A stretch of DNA of 64,000 bases, taken from Rapana venosa (taxonomy: Eukaryota; Mollusca; Gastropoda; Neogastropoda; Muricidae). The DNA lies in contig CM054151.1 of the NCBI GenBank assembly GCA_028751875.1, positions 44,672,576 through 44,736,575 of the forward strand, read 5' to 3'. The position numbers were made by a program, and so were the translations under genes. Every line of letters starts with the position of its first letter. The stretch's first letter is position 1. Of this stretch, positions 35,646 through 46,302 are shown one piece after another. Under the pieces are notes generated by a model. It was not told the DNA's origin, ran no database searches, and worked only from the letters and a program-made list of their open reading frames with translations.

Positions 35646-35964
35646 ATTTACTATGTATTTGGCCTAGAACAAAACTAATAGATAGACCAACTCGGATAAC
35701 AAATAACTCTGAAACATTATAGATCGTATCTACACTACTACACAAACAACAATAACTGAAGTATTGTGCGCCTCATGTGGATGCAGTGATCAACACTCAG
35801 GTGTGCTTTCTTGGTTTTAAAATCGTATCAATATACCTAAGGTAGGGGCATAAAACTATTTTTTACAGGAAATTTAAAAAAACTTAACGTGCGAGATTTC
35901 CTTTCAGAATTGCAAACTCTGCCATTACATGCCATATACCAAATCCGAGACCAGATGAAGCTGT

Positions 35965-37930
35965 TGAATTTTGATTAGGACATTTACTTTAGTATCGACA
36001 AACATGCCCTTCATAAAAAAAAGAGGTCAAGAAAATCAAACCACCTTGGATAACAAAAGAAATAGAATCCGAAATTCACCTAAGAGACTATTTGAAACCA
36101 CATGGTTCAAAGAGCAGTTCAGAGCACAAAGAAACAAAGTAACTTCACTTAAACGGAAATCAAAAAACGTGATTACATTCAAAAGTTGTTAATTACAACA
36201 ACCGACTCTCGACAAGTATGGAAAGCCATCAACACATTATGTATAAACCTATATCACAAGTCAACTGACAGTTGAAGATATATAACGCTGATGAATTTGA
36301 ACAACACTTCTCAACATTGCGACAAAGTATATCAATTGACAAGTCGATAAAATGATCTCCATTACTTAGAACAATATATCGAATCAAAAGAAATAAATTC
36401 CCATTTAAACTTCTGCCATTGACATCACAGACGTTCTTGGAAGCTGTGTCTCTTTCAAAAAAGTTCTTCCATAACACGTGGTTTAGACTAAATCTAGATG
36501 GAAGAATAATTAAGCTGTGTGGTCAAGTTATAGCTGGAACACTGAATACTTGTATAACCTTGTGCCATAGAGAAAAACAACTTTCCTTCATATTTAAAGG
36601 CAAAAATCATACCAGTCCACAATCCAGTGATACTGCTTGTCTTCAAAATATCAGGACCCCAATTTCAATTCTGCTGTCATATCTAAACCCTTTGAAAAAT
36701 TTCCAAAAATCGTATTTATTCCTACTTTGTAAACAACAAATCTATTAAATGATGATCGTCAGGTTTTCGTAAAAACTATTCCTGTCACACAACTCTACAC
36801 AAAATTACAGACAGTCTCCTTACACACATCAATGAAAATAAATTATACAGGCCTTCTTTTTGTTGACTTTGAAAAAAGCATTTGAGGTTATCCAATCATT
36901 CCCTATTATTGCGTTAAACTTCACTTGTATAAACTAACACCAGAAATATAAATCTTTTGAAAAGCTTTTGTCGGATAGGCAGCAGTAGTAACTGCAATTA
37001 ATCAAACACTCAGATCTAGTACCTATTAAACATGGCACAGTACACCAGGTTGGTCAATATTGGGTCCACTTCTATTTTCAATCTATGTAAATGACTTCCC
37101 CAATTTCTAGAGTGTAGCTGTGAATGTTTGCTGATGACAATCCTCTATTGTAGTGATTCTGACCCCCCACATTCTTACAATCAAACTTCAACACATATTG
37201 ACAGATGGGAATACTGGACTAAGCTAAACCATATGTCCCTAAATACGCGAAAAACTAAGTGTATGTATGTACTAGCAGCATAAGAGACAAAAAATTGAAA
37301 GATAATTCCTAACCTTGTTGGATAGATAAAAGAGTAATGAAGAAGTTTTGACTCCCACAGATTTCTGGGTTGTTAATTATTGACAAAAAATCTTACTTGG
37401 TCCGACATGTGATGGCGCTGGAAAACGTCTTTCTTACAAGCTACTTCATTATCAAAATAAAAATTTCTAAAAAACCACTCTCGCAAACTCTTTTTTTGCG
37501 GCCATTAATTTTGTCTAATAGTTGACTATGCTTCATCCTCTTTGGAAAGTGCAGTGATACCTAAATTTAAAATTGATTCATAGATTTATAAAAGAGCTCT
37601 ACCTTGTTCTACTAAAATCATGCTCCCTAACCATCAACGATTCTAAGCAAACAACTATCCTAACTTCAAAAACAGACTTTATCTAAATAAAGCTATATTT
37701 TCCAGAAAGTTGTCCAATGGAAATGCCCCTCCAAAGATCACCAATAGCTTCAAAATCATGAACACAGACATAATCATTAAAATCATTTCCGAGACCAACA
37801 AATTATCTGTTACCAAACAGCTTCCTGTATTCGGTAGTGACTATGGAATCAAGCTCCAAAACGCTTAAAATGTCATCAAATACAAAATCAGTTCATAGAC
37901 ACAGCTAAAAGCCATTTAATGATGATATGC
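35965..37930 (+). mobile_element. Decayed CR1/Jockey-type LINE: RT to C-terminus
   Basis: Plus frames give, in order: a linker after the endonuclease (TLDNKRNRIRNSPKRLF and AQRNKVTSLKRKSK, 36035-36170); an RT N-terminal part (LKLCGQVIAGTLNT near 36510, SGDTACxQNxRTPISIL near 36630); VDFEKAF at about 36862-36885; an HGT-PGWSILGPLL motif at 37031-37072 with a broken frame; FADDN at about 37126-37142; and a C-terminal region near 37680-37900 that reads like LNKAIFSRKLSNGNAPPKIT. Most junctions need a frame change, so the copy is old. The endonuclease is absent. About 320 bp of unassigned sequence (35646-35964) precede it, and 37931-38240 has no signal. Confidence 0.8.
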
Positions 37931-38242
37931 CTAGGAATTTGACTAATAAGGGAAAATCAACCTGGATTATACGGCAATAATCAACCATACTTACATTTAC
38001 CAGCATCTATTGGTATTCCCTACAAACAACAAAAAATTCAAGTATATTCTTATGTGACTAGAAATTTACTGTAACACACTGTATATGTGTGGACGGAGGG
38101 GGAGGCAGGAAAGAGGCACACTAATTATGCAAAGATGTATGAGAATCTATGCAGCTAGTAAATAATCTGCATGTTGAAACAGTGGAATGGAGGAATATTT
38201 TATAAAAATCTTTGTATGGTAAGACCTGATAGCTTGAGAGAT

Positions 38243-38291
38243 GTGTCCTTTCTCTCTCTTCTCTCTCTCTATCTTCTCTCTCTCTCTTCTT

Positions 38292-38331
<40 letters not shown>

Positions 38332-38344
38332 CTCTCTTCTCCTC

Positions 38345-38375
<31 letters not shown>

Positions 38376-38420
38376 CTCTTCTCTCCTTCCTCTCCCTTTC
38401 CTCTCCTCTCCTCTCCTCAT
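38243..38420. repeat. (CT)n microsatellite
   Basis: CT tract with TTCTC and CCTCTC variants, about 175 bp. Confidence 0.95.
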
Positions 38421-39352
38421 GCCCTGTCTTGTCTAATTCAATAGATTTTATCGTGGAAGTTGTTTTTATTGCAGTTAGAGATGAGATTATTAGTATTATT
38501 ATTGATATTGTTTTAGTTTTGATAGTCCAGTTGATTATGGGCTTTTGAATTCTGTATCGTATAGGGGTTCTACTTGTTTGAATAATTGGGGTTTTTTAAA
38601 ATTATTATTTCTCTATTGATTGAAGGTGTATAAATTTCCCCTTCCCCCTTGATACTCCTCCCCCACCCCCATCCTTTCAATGCTATTTCTTTTTATCTTC
38701 GTTAATGTTGTTGTTCTCCATGGTGATGGGGATCATTTGTTTATTTGTTAGATGTCTAATCGGTGATGGGTGATTGTTGGTATATTGTATCTTATTATAA
38801 TAATCTATTATCTGTAATCTTATGTGACTATCTTGTTGGATAGTTTATTTGTGGTATATGTCAGTTTTAATAAAGCGCTATTTGAAAAGTATGAGCGCAT
38901 AAAAAAAAGCACACCTTTGCTGGGTGGAGGAAGAGAGGAGGTGAGGTCATTGAAGGTAATATTATCAGTTAACGGACGAATGATAGTTTTTCTAACGTTT
39001 ATTCTGTACCTTTTTTTATCAAAGTATTAAACGGAAAAAAATGGATGAATCAGTAGTGAAGTAATTTGTTTGTCTGACGTTTTAGCTTTTGTTTTTTTAT
39101 TCTTAAAACATTTTTATATAAATGTGTAGTGGTTGACGTGAGCGCGCAAGGTGTGCATGAGTATGTGTGTGGCGTTGTATATGTATATGTGTGTAATTTG
39201 TATTTTTCATTAGTTCCTTAACGCGTTTTTCCTTTTTTTTCTATTTTTACTGGTTTTAATTTAATGGGCTAAATGATGTATAATTGTTGTGATGTAGTTA
39301 ATCATTACGAAATTTGTTCTTAGATAGATGGCTTAATGAAAAAAAGCAAATG
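38421..39352. other. Unassigned AT-rich sequence
   Basis: About 930 bp rich in T and ATT, with one AATAAAGCGCTATTTGAAAA segment at about 38868 that recalls the shared retroposon tail. Probably old retroposon 3' UTR. No coding frame. Confidence 0.4.
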
Positions 39353-39640
39353 CATTGCTTATTCAATGTACATTCTGGAAATTAAATTTTTGACTTGACT
39401 TTGACTTGACTTGTCTTGAACAACACAAACACACACTTTCCATCTGTGAAAAACAAAAGTTTGACTGGTGCTTTTCACACACACACACCCACACAACTAC
39501 ACACACACTCACACCACACACACAAACACACACACACACCCCCCCCCCACACACACACACACACACACACTCAGGAGGAGAGAGAGAGAGAGATGAGAGT
39601 GAGAGACGATGAGAGAGAGAGAGAGAGAGGGGGGGAGGGT
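39353..39640. repeat. Retroposon tail, composite-array unit, (CA)n and (GA)n
   Basis: 39353-39420 is a copy of the 3' end seen at 21.2 kb (CATTGCTTATTCAATGTACA, then (ACTTG)n). It is followed at 39436-39480 by the CCATCTG...CTTTTCAC unit, (CA)n to 39570 and (GA)n at 39576-39630. With the units at 32.97-33.2 kb it forms direct repeats around a block of about 6.4 kb that the inverted arm lacks. Confidence 0.8.
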
Positions 39641-40285
39641 TGAATGCAGTTGTGGCAACTTGGCCTTCCTATAGATCAAAGCCTTCGTGTTGTTACGCTC
39701 TTTGCTTACTGTATGTATTTATCTACGCTTATGCACACAGGAAGAGAAAAACACAGCAACTTCTATGATCAATAAAGCATGCATCGGTAGAGCAGTACAT
39801 AATAGAGATTATTATGAAGCATTCGTGGGATTTAATAAAGCAAAAAAGAAAGATAAGACATCCTGTGTGACTTATAGGAGTGCAACAGCAGCCTCCATTA
39901 TTCAGTAGGCGTTTGTGTTGTTTTGTTGTTGTTGAGTTAATTGAATAGGTCGTGGTCAAACTGCTGTGTTGTGTAGAGTTGATGATATCGGTCAGACTGG
40001 CCTCCTCATACACTTGCGTAAGCAAGGGCTTTAGTTCACACAATGCCAGCCTACCCATTCTATTTTCAAAGGGCACCATGAAATCCAGCATCTTTACAAA
40101 GTGTAGATTTTGTGTTAGTGATGTTTTTTATGGAAAAAAAACACCCATTCTTCTGACATCAGTGTAGGATCATGAATACTTTTTCGTTTATAGTTTTTCG
40201 ACCCTTGGTTGTAGTTTTTCACTTTATATTTATATAGACTGTTGATGAAATGGCAAAACACACAACCACGGGGGGGGCCGTTGCC
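39641..40285. other. Unassigned sequence
   Basis: No gene signal. Aligns in reverse with 56.85-57.43 kb. Confidence 0.5.
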
Positions 40286-40289
40286 GCCG

Positions 40290-40930
40290 CATGCGTGCAC
40301 GCACACACACATACACACACATACATACGTGCGCGCGCACGCACGCACACACACACACACACTCACACACACACACACACACATGACCATCTGAAAACCA
40401 CACTTGACTTTCACACCACCACACCACACACACACACACTCACACACACAACACACACACACACACACAACACACACACAAACACATCACGCGCGCGCGC
40501 GCGCGCGCGCGCGCGCGCATCGTCTAATTTATAACTTAGAGTGAACAGACGTTAAAATAAAACACGACAACAACAACACAACATACAACAACTGAACAAC
40601 AACACACACACACAACACAACACCACACAACACAACACAACACAAACACACACACACACCTCACACAAAACAACACTCACACACACACAACCACCACATT
40701 CGTCTCTAATATCACTTAGTGTGAACAGACGTTTTTTTAAATGAGACAACAACAACAACGAACAACAACAACAACAACAAACAAACACCAACAACACACA
40801 CACACACACACACACCACAACACACACACACACAACACTCACACACACTACAACCACACACACACACACCACACACACCAGAGTCAGTGTGTGTGTATGT
40901 GTGTGTGTGTGTGTTCTGTTGTGTGTGTGT
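40290..40930. repeat. (CA)n / (GC)n / (AAC)n microsatellite complex
   Basis: CA with CG steps, one composite-array unit at about 40386-40418, a 28-bp (GC)n run at 40492-40519 suited to Z-DNA, and CA/AAC-rich sequence to 40885 ending in (GT)n. A GTGAACAGACGTT segment occurs at about 40540 and again at 40720, showing a duplication of about 180 bp. Confidence 0.9.
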
Positions 40931-40979
40931 GTGTTGAGCTGTGTGTGCGTGACACTCAACCACATAGTGAGTGGGATAG

Positions 40980-42340
40980 CACCAGAGGTCAAGCTTTAGT
41001 TAGTAACATGTTATTAATCTGCAATAATTAAGCTCTTCAATACAGAAAAGAGATTGTAAATCGGACACTTCTATGAACAGTTATTACAAATTGAAATGGT
41101 AGACTGCAGAAAGTGGCAAAAGGAGAAAACTGACAAGTTGTGCATCGTAATAGGTGGTCAGAATGAGGGCGTGGGTGCTTTTAAATGCGTTTTTAAAAGC
41201 AAAAAGAAACAAAATTATATCTTGATATGTCAGTACCAGGTGGAAAAATGGCTTTAGTTTTTAATCAATCAAAATCTCAAATCGACAATCTGTTTAGCCA
41301 TTCACAGCCTTGTTTTGTGCTACTGACTCAGACCTGACTGTGCAGCTCAGAACAGAGGTAGACCTTTATGATATCACTGAATCTATTAATGGCTCTTCAC
41401 TACAATGGCTGGTCCAAACAAAAGATATGGCTGACGATAAAGATCTAGTGCCAAAAGTTGTAAATTTGTGTGAAGAAACATTACAGATCTTTGAAAACTG
41501 GTGTCTGATCTTTTACCATCAGCTAAGTAGAAAAGAAATCAGAATGCTTAGGCTGACAATTTATAACAACAAATAAGATGGGCAGGAGTTCAAGAGCGAC
41601 CATTTTTCACAACAGGTAGTACACACAGGAAGTTAAAGAGCGCATTTCTCAGCGGCAGAACGTACTGGACCGCTTTGCGAACGTTGACAACATTGGTTAG
41701 GGTTAACATCCAAAAACAGAGGAACATTCCAACATTGCTTAACCACCCCCCCCCCATACCATTAACAACAATTAATCAGATGAAACTAATTTTCTACTTT
41801 GTCCTGCACTTTGAAAATGGCTATGTGCATAAGTTTTAAAATGCTATCATTGAAAGCGCCATGCTTTTTCCCCCATTGCTATTGATTTAGACGTAATTTT
41901 AGGTCTTGTAGTGCATATTCTTTTTTTCTTTTCATTCCTAGTCCTTGGCCAGAGCTCCCTGAAGTTCCCACCAATGGTGAGATTTTGCACAATGCAACTG
42001 TTTTGCCCACCATGAGGTAGCGCATTCGACTTCGGGGATATGCAGTTTATAGACAGCTCTAAATGGTTAGTGAGTTAGATAGATGCCTTATAAGATGTTG
42101 AGTGTGGCCTTTCATTATTGGTCGTGAACAGTATAAACCAAAAAAATGGCTTTAACAAATATCAGAAGCAATTTACAAAGATAACTACCATAGGACATAC
42201 ATGTTGTTTGTGTTGTTGTTGTTGTTTTTCAAAATTGTTTACTTAAAGCCATGCTAAAGGTTAATCAGAGCCGGGCCCATTTGTCTCACCAACAACCTAA
42301 ACAACAGTACCAGCTTTTATTGCCAAATATAGAGTGTGAT
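40980..42340. other. Unassigned sequence with one unrecognised frame
   Basis: No domain found. The plus frame at 41310-41576 (88 residues) has balanced composition but no start context, motif or neighbour to support a gene. Part of it (VVNLCEETLQIFE) is still readable in the matching inverted arm at about 55.9-56.0 kb. It could be a fragment of an unrecognised element. Confidence 0.4.
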
Positions 42341-42349
42341 ATTGCACAT

Positions 42350-42500
42350 ACACAGACCTCGAAGGACTTAGGGTGGGAGTTTTTTATTAGTGGCGCTGGT
42401 GTTAACTCTGATTGAAAACTCTTTTTGATCGAGATTTAAACTCGATCAGCAGTCATCAGGGCACATCACTCTAACCACCAGGTATCAGGTGCACCCACGC
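42350..42500 (-). mobile_element. SINE head remnant (tRNA-like)
   Basis: The minus strand gives ACCTGGTGGTTAGAGTGATG (box A region, about 42466-42485) and GATCGAGTTTAAATCTCGAT (box B-like, about 42430-42449), then a short body. The inverted arm copy is at 54640-54760. It probably belongs with family 2, whose head is GCTTGGTGGTTACAGTGATG. Confidence 0.65.
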
Positions 42501-42624
42501 GCGGTGCGTGCGTGCATGTGTGAGTGTGTGGGTTCAACTGTAGGTTGTGCATTGTCAATCAGCAAAACAGTACACGGGACACACTAAAAAAATGTATCGT
42601 TGGATTTACGTGCGTTTTTGAGAA

Positions 42625-42745
42625 TGCTGTGCGTCGTGGCGCGCGCGTGCGCGCGCGCGCGTGTGCGTGCGTGTGTGTGTGTGTGTGTGTGTGTTGTGTG
42701 CGGACGTACTTGCGCGCACGTACGCGCACAAGCACTCTTGCACAC
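42625..42745. repeat. (GC)/(GT)n microsatellite
   Basis: Alternating purine-pyrimidine run (GCGCGC then GTGTGT). The remaining 42746-43370 is unassigned. Confidence 0.9.
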
Positions 42746-43454
42746 ACGTACATGATTTCCATCTATACTAATCGATCTTTAAGTTAAGTTGGCTGCCCCA
42801 TTTCCTAATATTTCTGTTTTCCAATTAAAGCATTGTCTGTGTCAGTTTTCGAAACACTAACATACATTCTCTAACAGTAATAGAGATCTGTTATCTCAAA
42901 ACTCTAATAGACTCAAGACATACTGAGAATTTCGTTATCAGCAATCTCCCCAATCGAAAATTTTATTATTTTTTAAACAGAAAATTGCTAGTAAGCCACT
43001 CAGCTGGAAAGGCAACAGATGCAGGCCTACTTGACAGGCTATTTGAATACAACCATTGAACCAAATCAAATATAACATTGGTTTATTGTCTTCAATACAA
43101 ATAAACAGCCACCCACAAACTGTGAGTTCTTCCTTGTTTTCAATGTGGGATGGGGAGTAGATTAGGGTAGGGTATGTGATCAGCCATTATGATTTGCCTG
43201 GGGCTATACATACCAGATTCTAACGCTGAATGTCTACAGTCTCCAGTACTACCCTGGCTCTGAAAGCTTTCTTTTCTTCATTATTAATGAGGGACTTTTT
43301 TGGTTTGTTTGTTTTTTGTTTTCTGTTGTAGCTGTAAGAAATAAACGTCATAGTTTTCCCTTCTTGAGTAAGCTATATGAAAAAACCCAACTGTAGATCT
43401 CTCTCTCTCTCTGCGACACATACAGGCCCGCACAAATACATGTCTACATGTGTG

Positions 43455-43500
43455 CGCGTGCACACACACACACACACACACAACACACACACACACACAT
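43455..43500. repeat. (CA)n microsatellite
   Basis: Short, nearly pure CA repeat. Confidence 0.9.
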
Positions 43501-43644
43501 TTGCTTGTAAAGGTAGCACATGTATAACATTAATAATGAACAACGTTTGCAATAAATGTACAGCTGCACTCCTTCCACCTTCTTGTACATCGGTATCTTA
43601 AAAAAAGTTGAAACTTGAAAGAAAGCATTTCAGGACGACAATGT

Positions 43645-44022
43645 TTACTGCTCCATGTAACAGGGATAGGGCATAAAGAAAGCAGCTAGCAAAATGTTGA
43701 GCTTGTGTAGGTTCATTGGAACCCGGGGGTTCTTGGGTAGGGGGGCCACACAGGAGCAGTGCCCTAGCAGGAATGGCAGTGGACAACAGACCTTGTGCTT
43801 GCGTCCTGCCCGCTCACCATGAGGTAGCACTCCGAAAGAAGATCTGCCCTGACCCTCCTCCACACCCCAGTGGCCAAGAAGCTCTAGGCAGTCTGGGAGA
43901 CCTGGAGCATACTGCTGCCTTTGGGCTATGGCAGAGCCTGAGCTGTCCATCTGATGGAGGCAATAAAGAGGAAGAATGATGGTGACGATGCTTTGGTCTG
44001 AAAAGTCAACAGTTTTTATCAC
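43645..44022 (-). other. Unrecognised 125-residue open frame of unknown status
   Basis: The frame runs from ATG at 44022 to a stop at 43645. It has ordinary composition with no known domain and a mildly hydrophobic C-terminal end. The block is retained in the inverted arm (53.0-53.36 kb, plus strand there), where much of the same frame is readable despite the noise (EIVTI, SSGSA, LLLSF segments). I see no promoter, splice sites or neighbouring gene. It may be an exon, an unrecognised repeat or chance. I would not call it a gene. Confidence 0.2.
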
Positions 44023-44454
44023 ACTCTTCCCCAGTGGGGGTGCTGGAGGCCTGTCAGTGTAACTAGAATCATCCCCGCCCTCTGGAAATTCTGTGTTATG
44101 TATTCCCTCTTTGCTATCCCTGTCTTTAATTCTGTCTTGTTTCTATTCCTCCTGTCACCTCCTTCTTGTATCTTTTCTGCCTTCTTTGTCAATGCTCATG
44201 CATTTTCTCCCAGAAAGGCTTCAAACATATCAGTTCTCTCCCACACGAAAGTCTGATGCTCTGGGTGGTCTGACTTGTCAGGAACTTAGGGGCAGTGCAA
44301 GGCAGTTTCGCTCATATGACAAGTAACAATAGTAGTTGCCCGAGTGCTCGACGTAAAAGAAGAAAGCTCATCCTGTCCTCAACAGAACTAATTTTTAAAC
44401 TAGATAATATGTCACGTCTGGCCTAAGCATCATTCCAATAAGGATGGCGAGAGA

Positions 44455-44565
44455 GAAAAAAAGAAACACATACAGAGAGAGAGACGAGAGAGATAGGGAT
44501 GAGAGATGAGGATGGAGATTGAGAGACGCGCGAGCGAGAGTGAGAGAGAGAGAGTAGAGAGTGGT
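44455..44565. repeat. (GA)n-rich tract
   Basis: GAGAGA with GACG, GATGA and GCGAG variants. Confidence 0.9.
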
Positions 44566-44589
44566 ATTACACATCAATGTATAATAGAT

Positions 44590-44825
44590 GTTTTTAGAGT
44601 TCTTCCTAAATGCTGGACAACAGAAACTCTCTGTGGCAATTGTACAGAAGAGGAAGCTGGCGAGGGTTGATCACATCACACGTCACAGCTCCCTCACTCA
44701 GACTATTTTTCACTGCAGACCCTTGAGAGGAAGATGGAGGGCAGACAGAAAAGCTGGACAGAGCGCTTTGATTCGTTTATTTGCAAGATATAGCGCTGTA
44801 TAAATTCCATGTATTATTATTATTT
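44590..44825 (+). mobile_element. LINE C-terminal fragment fused to the shared 3' tail
   Basis: The plus frame from 44588 reads LSVAIVQKRKLARVDHITRH, then SLTQTIFHCRPLRGRWRADR. This corresponds to the RRKLxWxGHVxR...GRRRGRQ signature near the end of many LINE polyproteins. It passes directly into GAGCGCTTTGATTCGTTTAT and TAGCGCTGTATAAATTCCAT with an ATT tail (44760-44825). The clean join between an ORF2 piece and this tail points to internal deletion or to a non-autonomous derivative. The LINE at 50.05-51.46 kb carries the same signature. Confidence 0.75.
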
Positions 44826-44829
44826 AATA

Positions 44830-45565
44830 TTAGAACATCAACAGAATCGAGGGGTGCTGACATGGCCACGCTACTGCAAAAGGGGGAAGACAAAGCAACC
44901 AATAGAAAACTGCTAACCAACACGTCCCCCTGTTTTCCCCATAGACTGTTTAGGTCAAGGCAAGGGCTGACAAGAATCGAGGTTTTCGTCCTGTACGTGA
45001 GTTAACTTGTATATACCTTTTCCCAGCCATGGTTATATTTGAGGTCTCGTTTTCCTGTTATTTTTATTTCAAGATTCATTTATGTGGTTTCTCCCACAAC
45101 GCGGTGACCGTCCTGGGTTGACCCTGACGGTTGGCCAGGGCGTTGCTACAAGGAGCAACAGGGGGGCTTGTTTTTAATTCTTGTTTTAACCTGTTGTATA
45201 CGCAGGCACAGTTTTGATCTGAGCTTTAGTATGAAGGAGGTGACCGACCTGCGATGACCTCTATTGTGGGTGCTTTCTCTTCATTCCAGGCTTTGTGTTA
45301 TAGTCCTGCTGACCACTCAGATCATACCGGGGCTGTCACCTTACTCCATGTCACCAACCCCAATAACATTCACCTAAACTTCAACATCAAAACCATCCAA
45401 TCCCCCAGTCTAAAAAAAAATCTCTTTTAAAAAATCTACCATTAATGGTAAAATAATTTCTAACCATATCTGTTGAGTATAGTTCCATCTCTTACCAGTT
45501 CCTGATTTCAATACTCGTTATTATAAATCTTGGTCACCTGCCTAAGCAGGGTCTGTATGTTTGTG
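44830..45565. other. Unassigned sequence
   Basis: Unique-looking sequence without gene signal. It aligns in reverse with 51.48-52.25 kb. Confidence 0.5.
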
Positions 45566-45567
45566 TG

Positions 45568-45919
45568 TGTGTATGAATCCAAAATCTGTCAACCTTTGTG
45601 AAGGGTAGCACGTGTTTGTGTGTGTGTGTTTTTAAAATTTTATTTACTCTTTTATTTCGAGGATAATGGAATAAGGACGTGAGGGATAGGCTAAATGGGC
45701 ATTCAGGCTCATTCACCGTGTTTTTGTACAAATCGCCGCAACTTTATCCTCCGTGGCTGTTGCCACTCCGGGCCAAAGCTGCGTAGATTGGTACAAAACT
45801 ACGTGATTTACCCTCAATCCCCATTTAGCCTATCTCTACGTGTGCACGAGCGTGCGTGCCCTCGTGCGTGTGTGTGTGTGAATCCCAAATCTGTCAACCT
45901 TTTGTGAACAGTAGCACCT

Positions 45920-45951
<32 letters not shown>

Positions 45952-46145
45952 TGTTGTGTGTGTGTGTGTGTGTGGAATCCAAATTTCTGTTAACCTTGTG
46001 CGATCAGTGACGTGTTGTGTGCGTGCGTCACTGTGCGTGTGTACGTGCGACGCGTGTGCGGTGTATGTGTGTGAGTAAGTTGTGGTGGTGTGTGTGAATC
46101 CTACATCTGTTGACCTTTTGTGAAGGGTCGCAGGCGTGTGGATGT
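45568..46145. repeat. Array of (GT)n plus a 45-bp unit, four copies
   Basis: Units of the form GAATCCAAAATCTGTCAACC, then TTTGTGAAGGGTAGCACGTG and (GT)n start near 45575, 45880, 45976 and 46096, with growing divergence. The first and second are separated by the hairpin element (45633-45841). The matching arm-2 region is 49430-50035. Confidence 0.85.
45633..45841 (-). mobile_element. Hairpin-bodied retroposon (165-bp near-palindrome plus SINE-type 3' tail)
   Basis: 45677-45841 is a long imperfect palindrome. The left arm starts ACGTGAGGGATAGGCTAAAT; the right arm, read on the minus strand, starts ACGTAGAGATAGGCTAAATG. Pairing continues through ATGGG, TTTTGTAC(A/C)AATC and CGCA to the centre GTGGC-TGTT-GCCAC (45753-45766), leaving a four-base loop. 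By eye the arms (about 80 bp each) agree at roughly three quarters of positions. On the minus strand the hairpin is followed without a break by CTTATTCCATTATCCTCGAA and an A/T-rich tail to about 45633. That is the 3' end used by the family 2 SINEs. The arm-2 copy is at about 49775-49985. It may instead be a foldback MITE inserted beside a SINE tail. Confidence 0.7.
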
Positions 46146-46234
46146 TTTTCAATGCAAGTGCTTTTGATTTAGTTGTTAGTCTTTACACGATGCAGCCACT
46201 ATACCAGATTAACATAGTTCTTCTTGTTCGTGTC

Positions 46235-46300
46235 TTCTTGTTCTTGTTTCTTCTTCTTCTTTCTGTCATCGTCGTTCACTCTTTTATCGCGCACATCACA
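46235..46300. repeat. Short (CTT)n-like tract
   Basis: TTCTTGTTC and CTTCTTCTT units at the start of the triplet field. Its inverse counterpart is at 49320-49350. Confidence 0.75.
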
Positions 46301-46302
46301 GA

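Noticed and set aside
41310..41576. 88-residue plus frame as a gene
   Set aside because: No domain, splice signal or neighbour. Partial readability in the allelic arm is expected for any recent allele.
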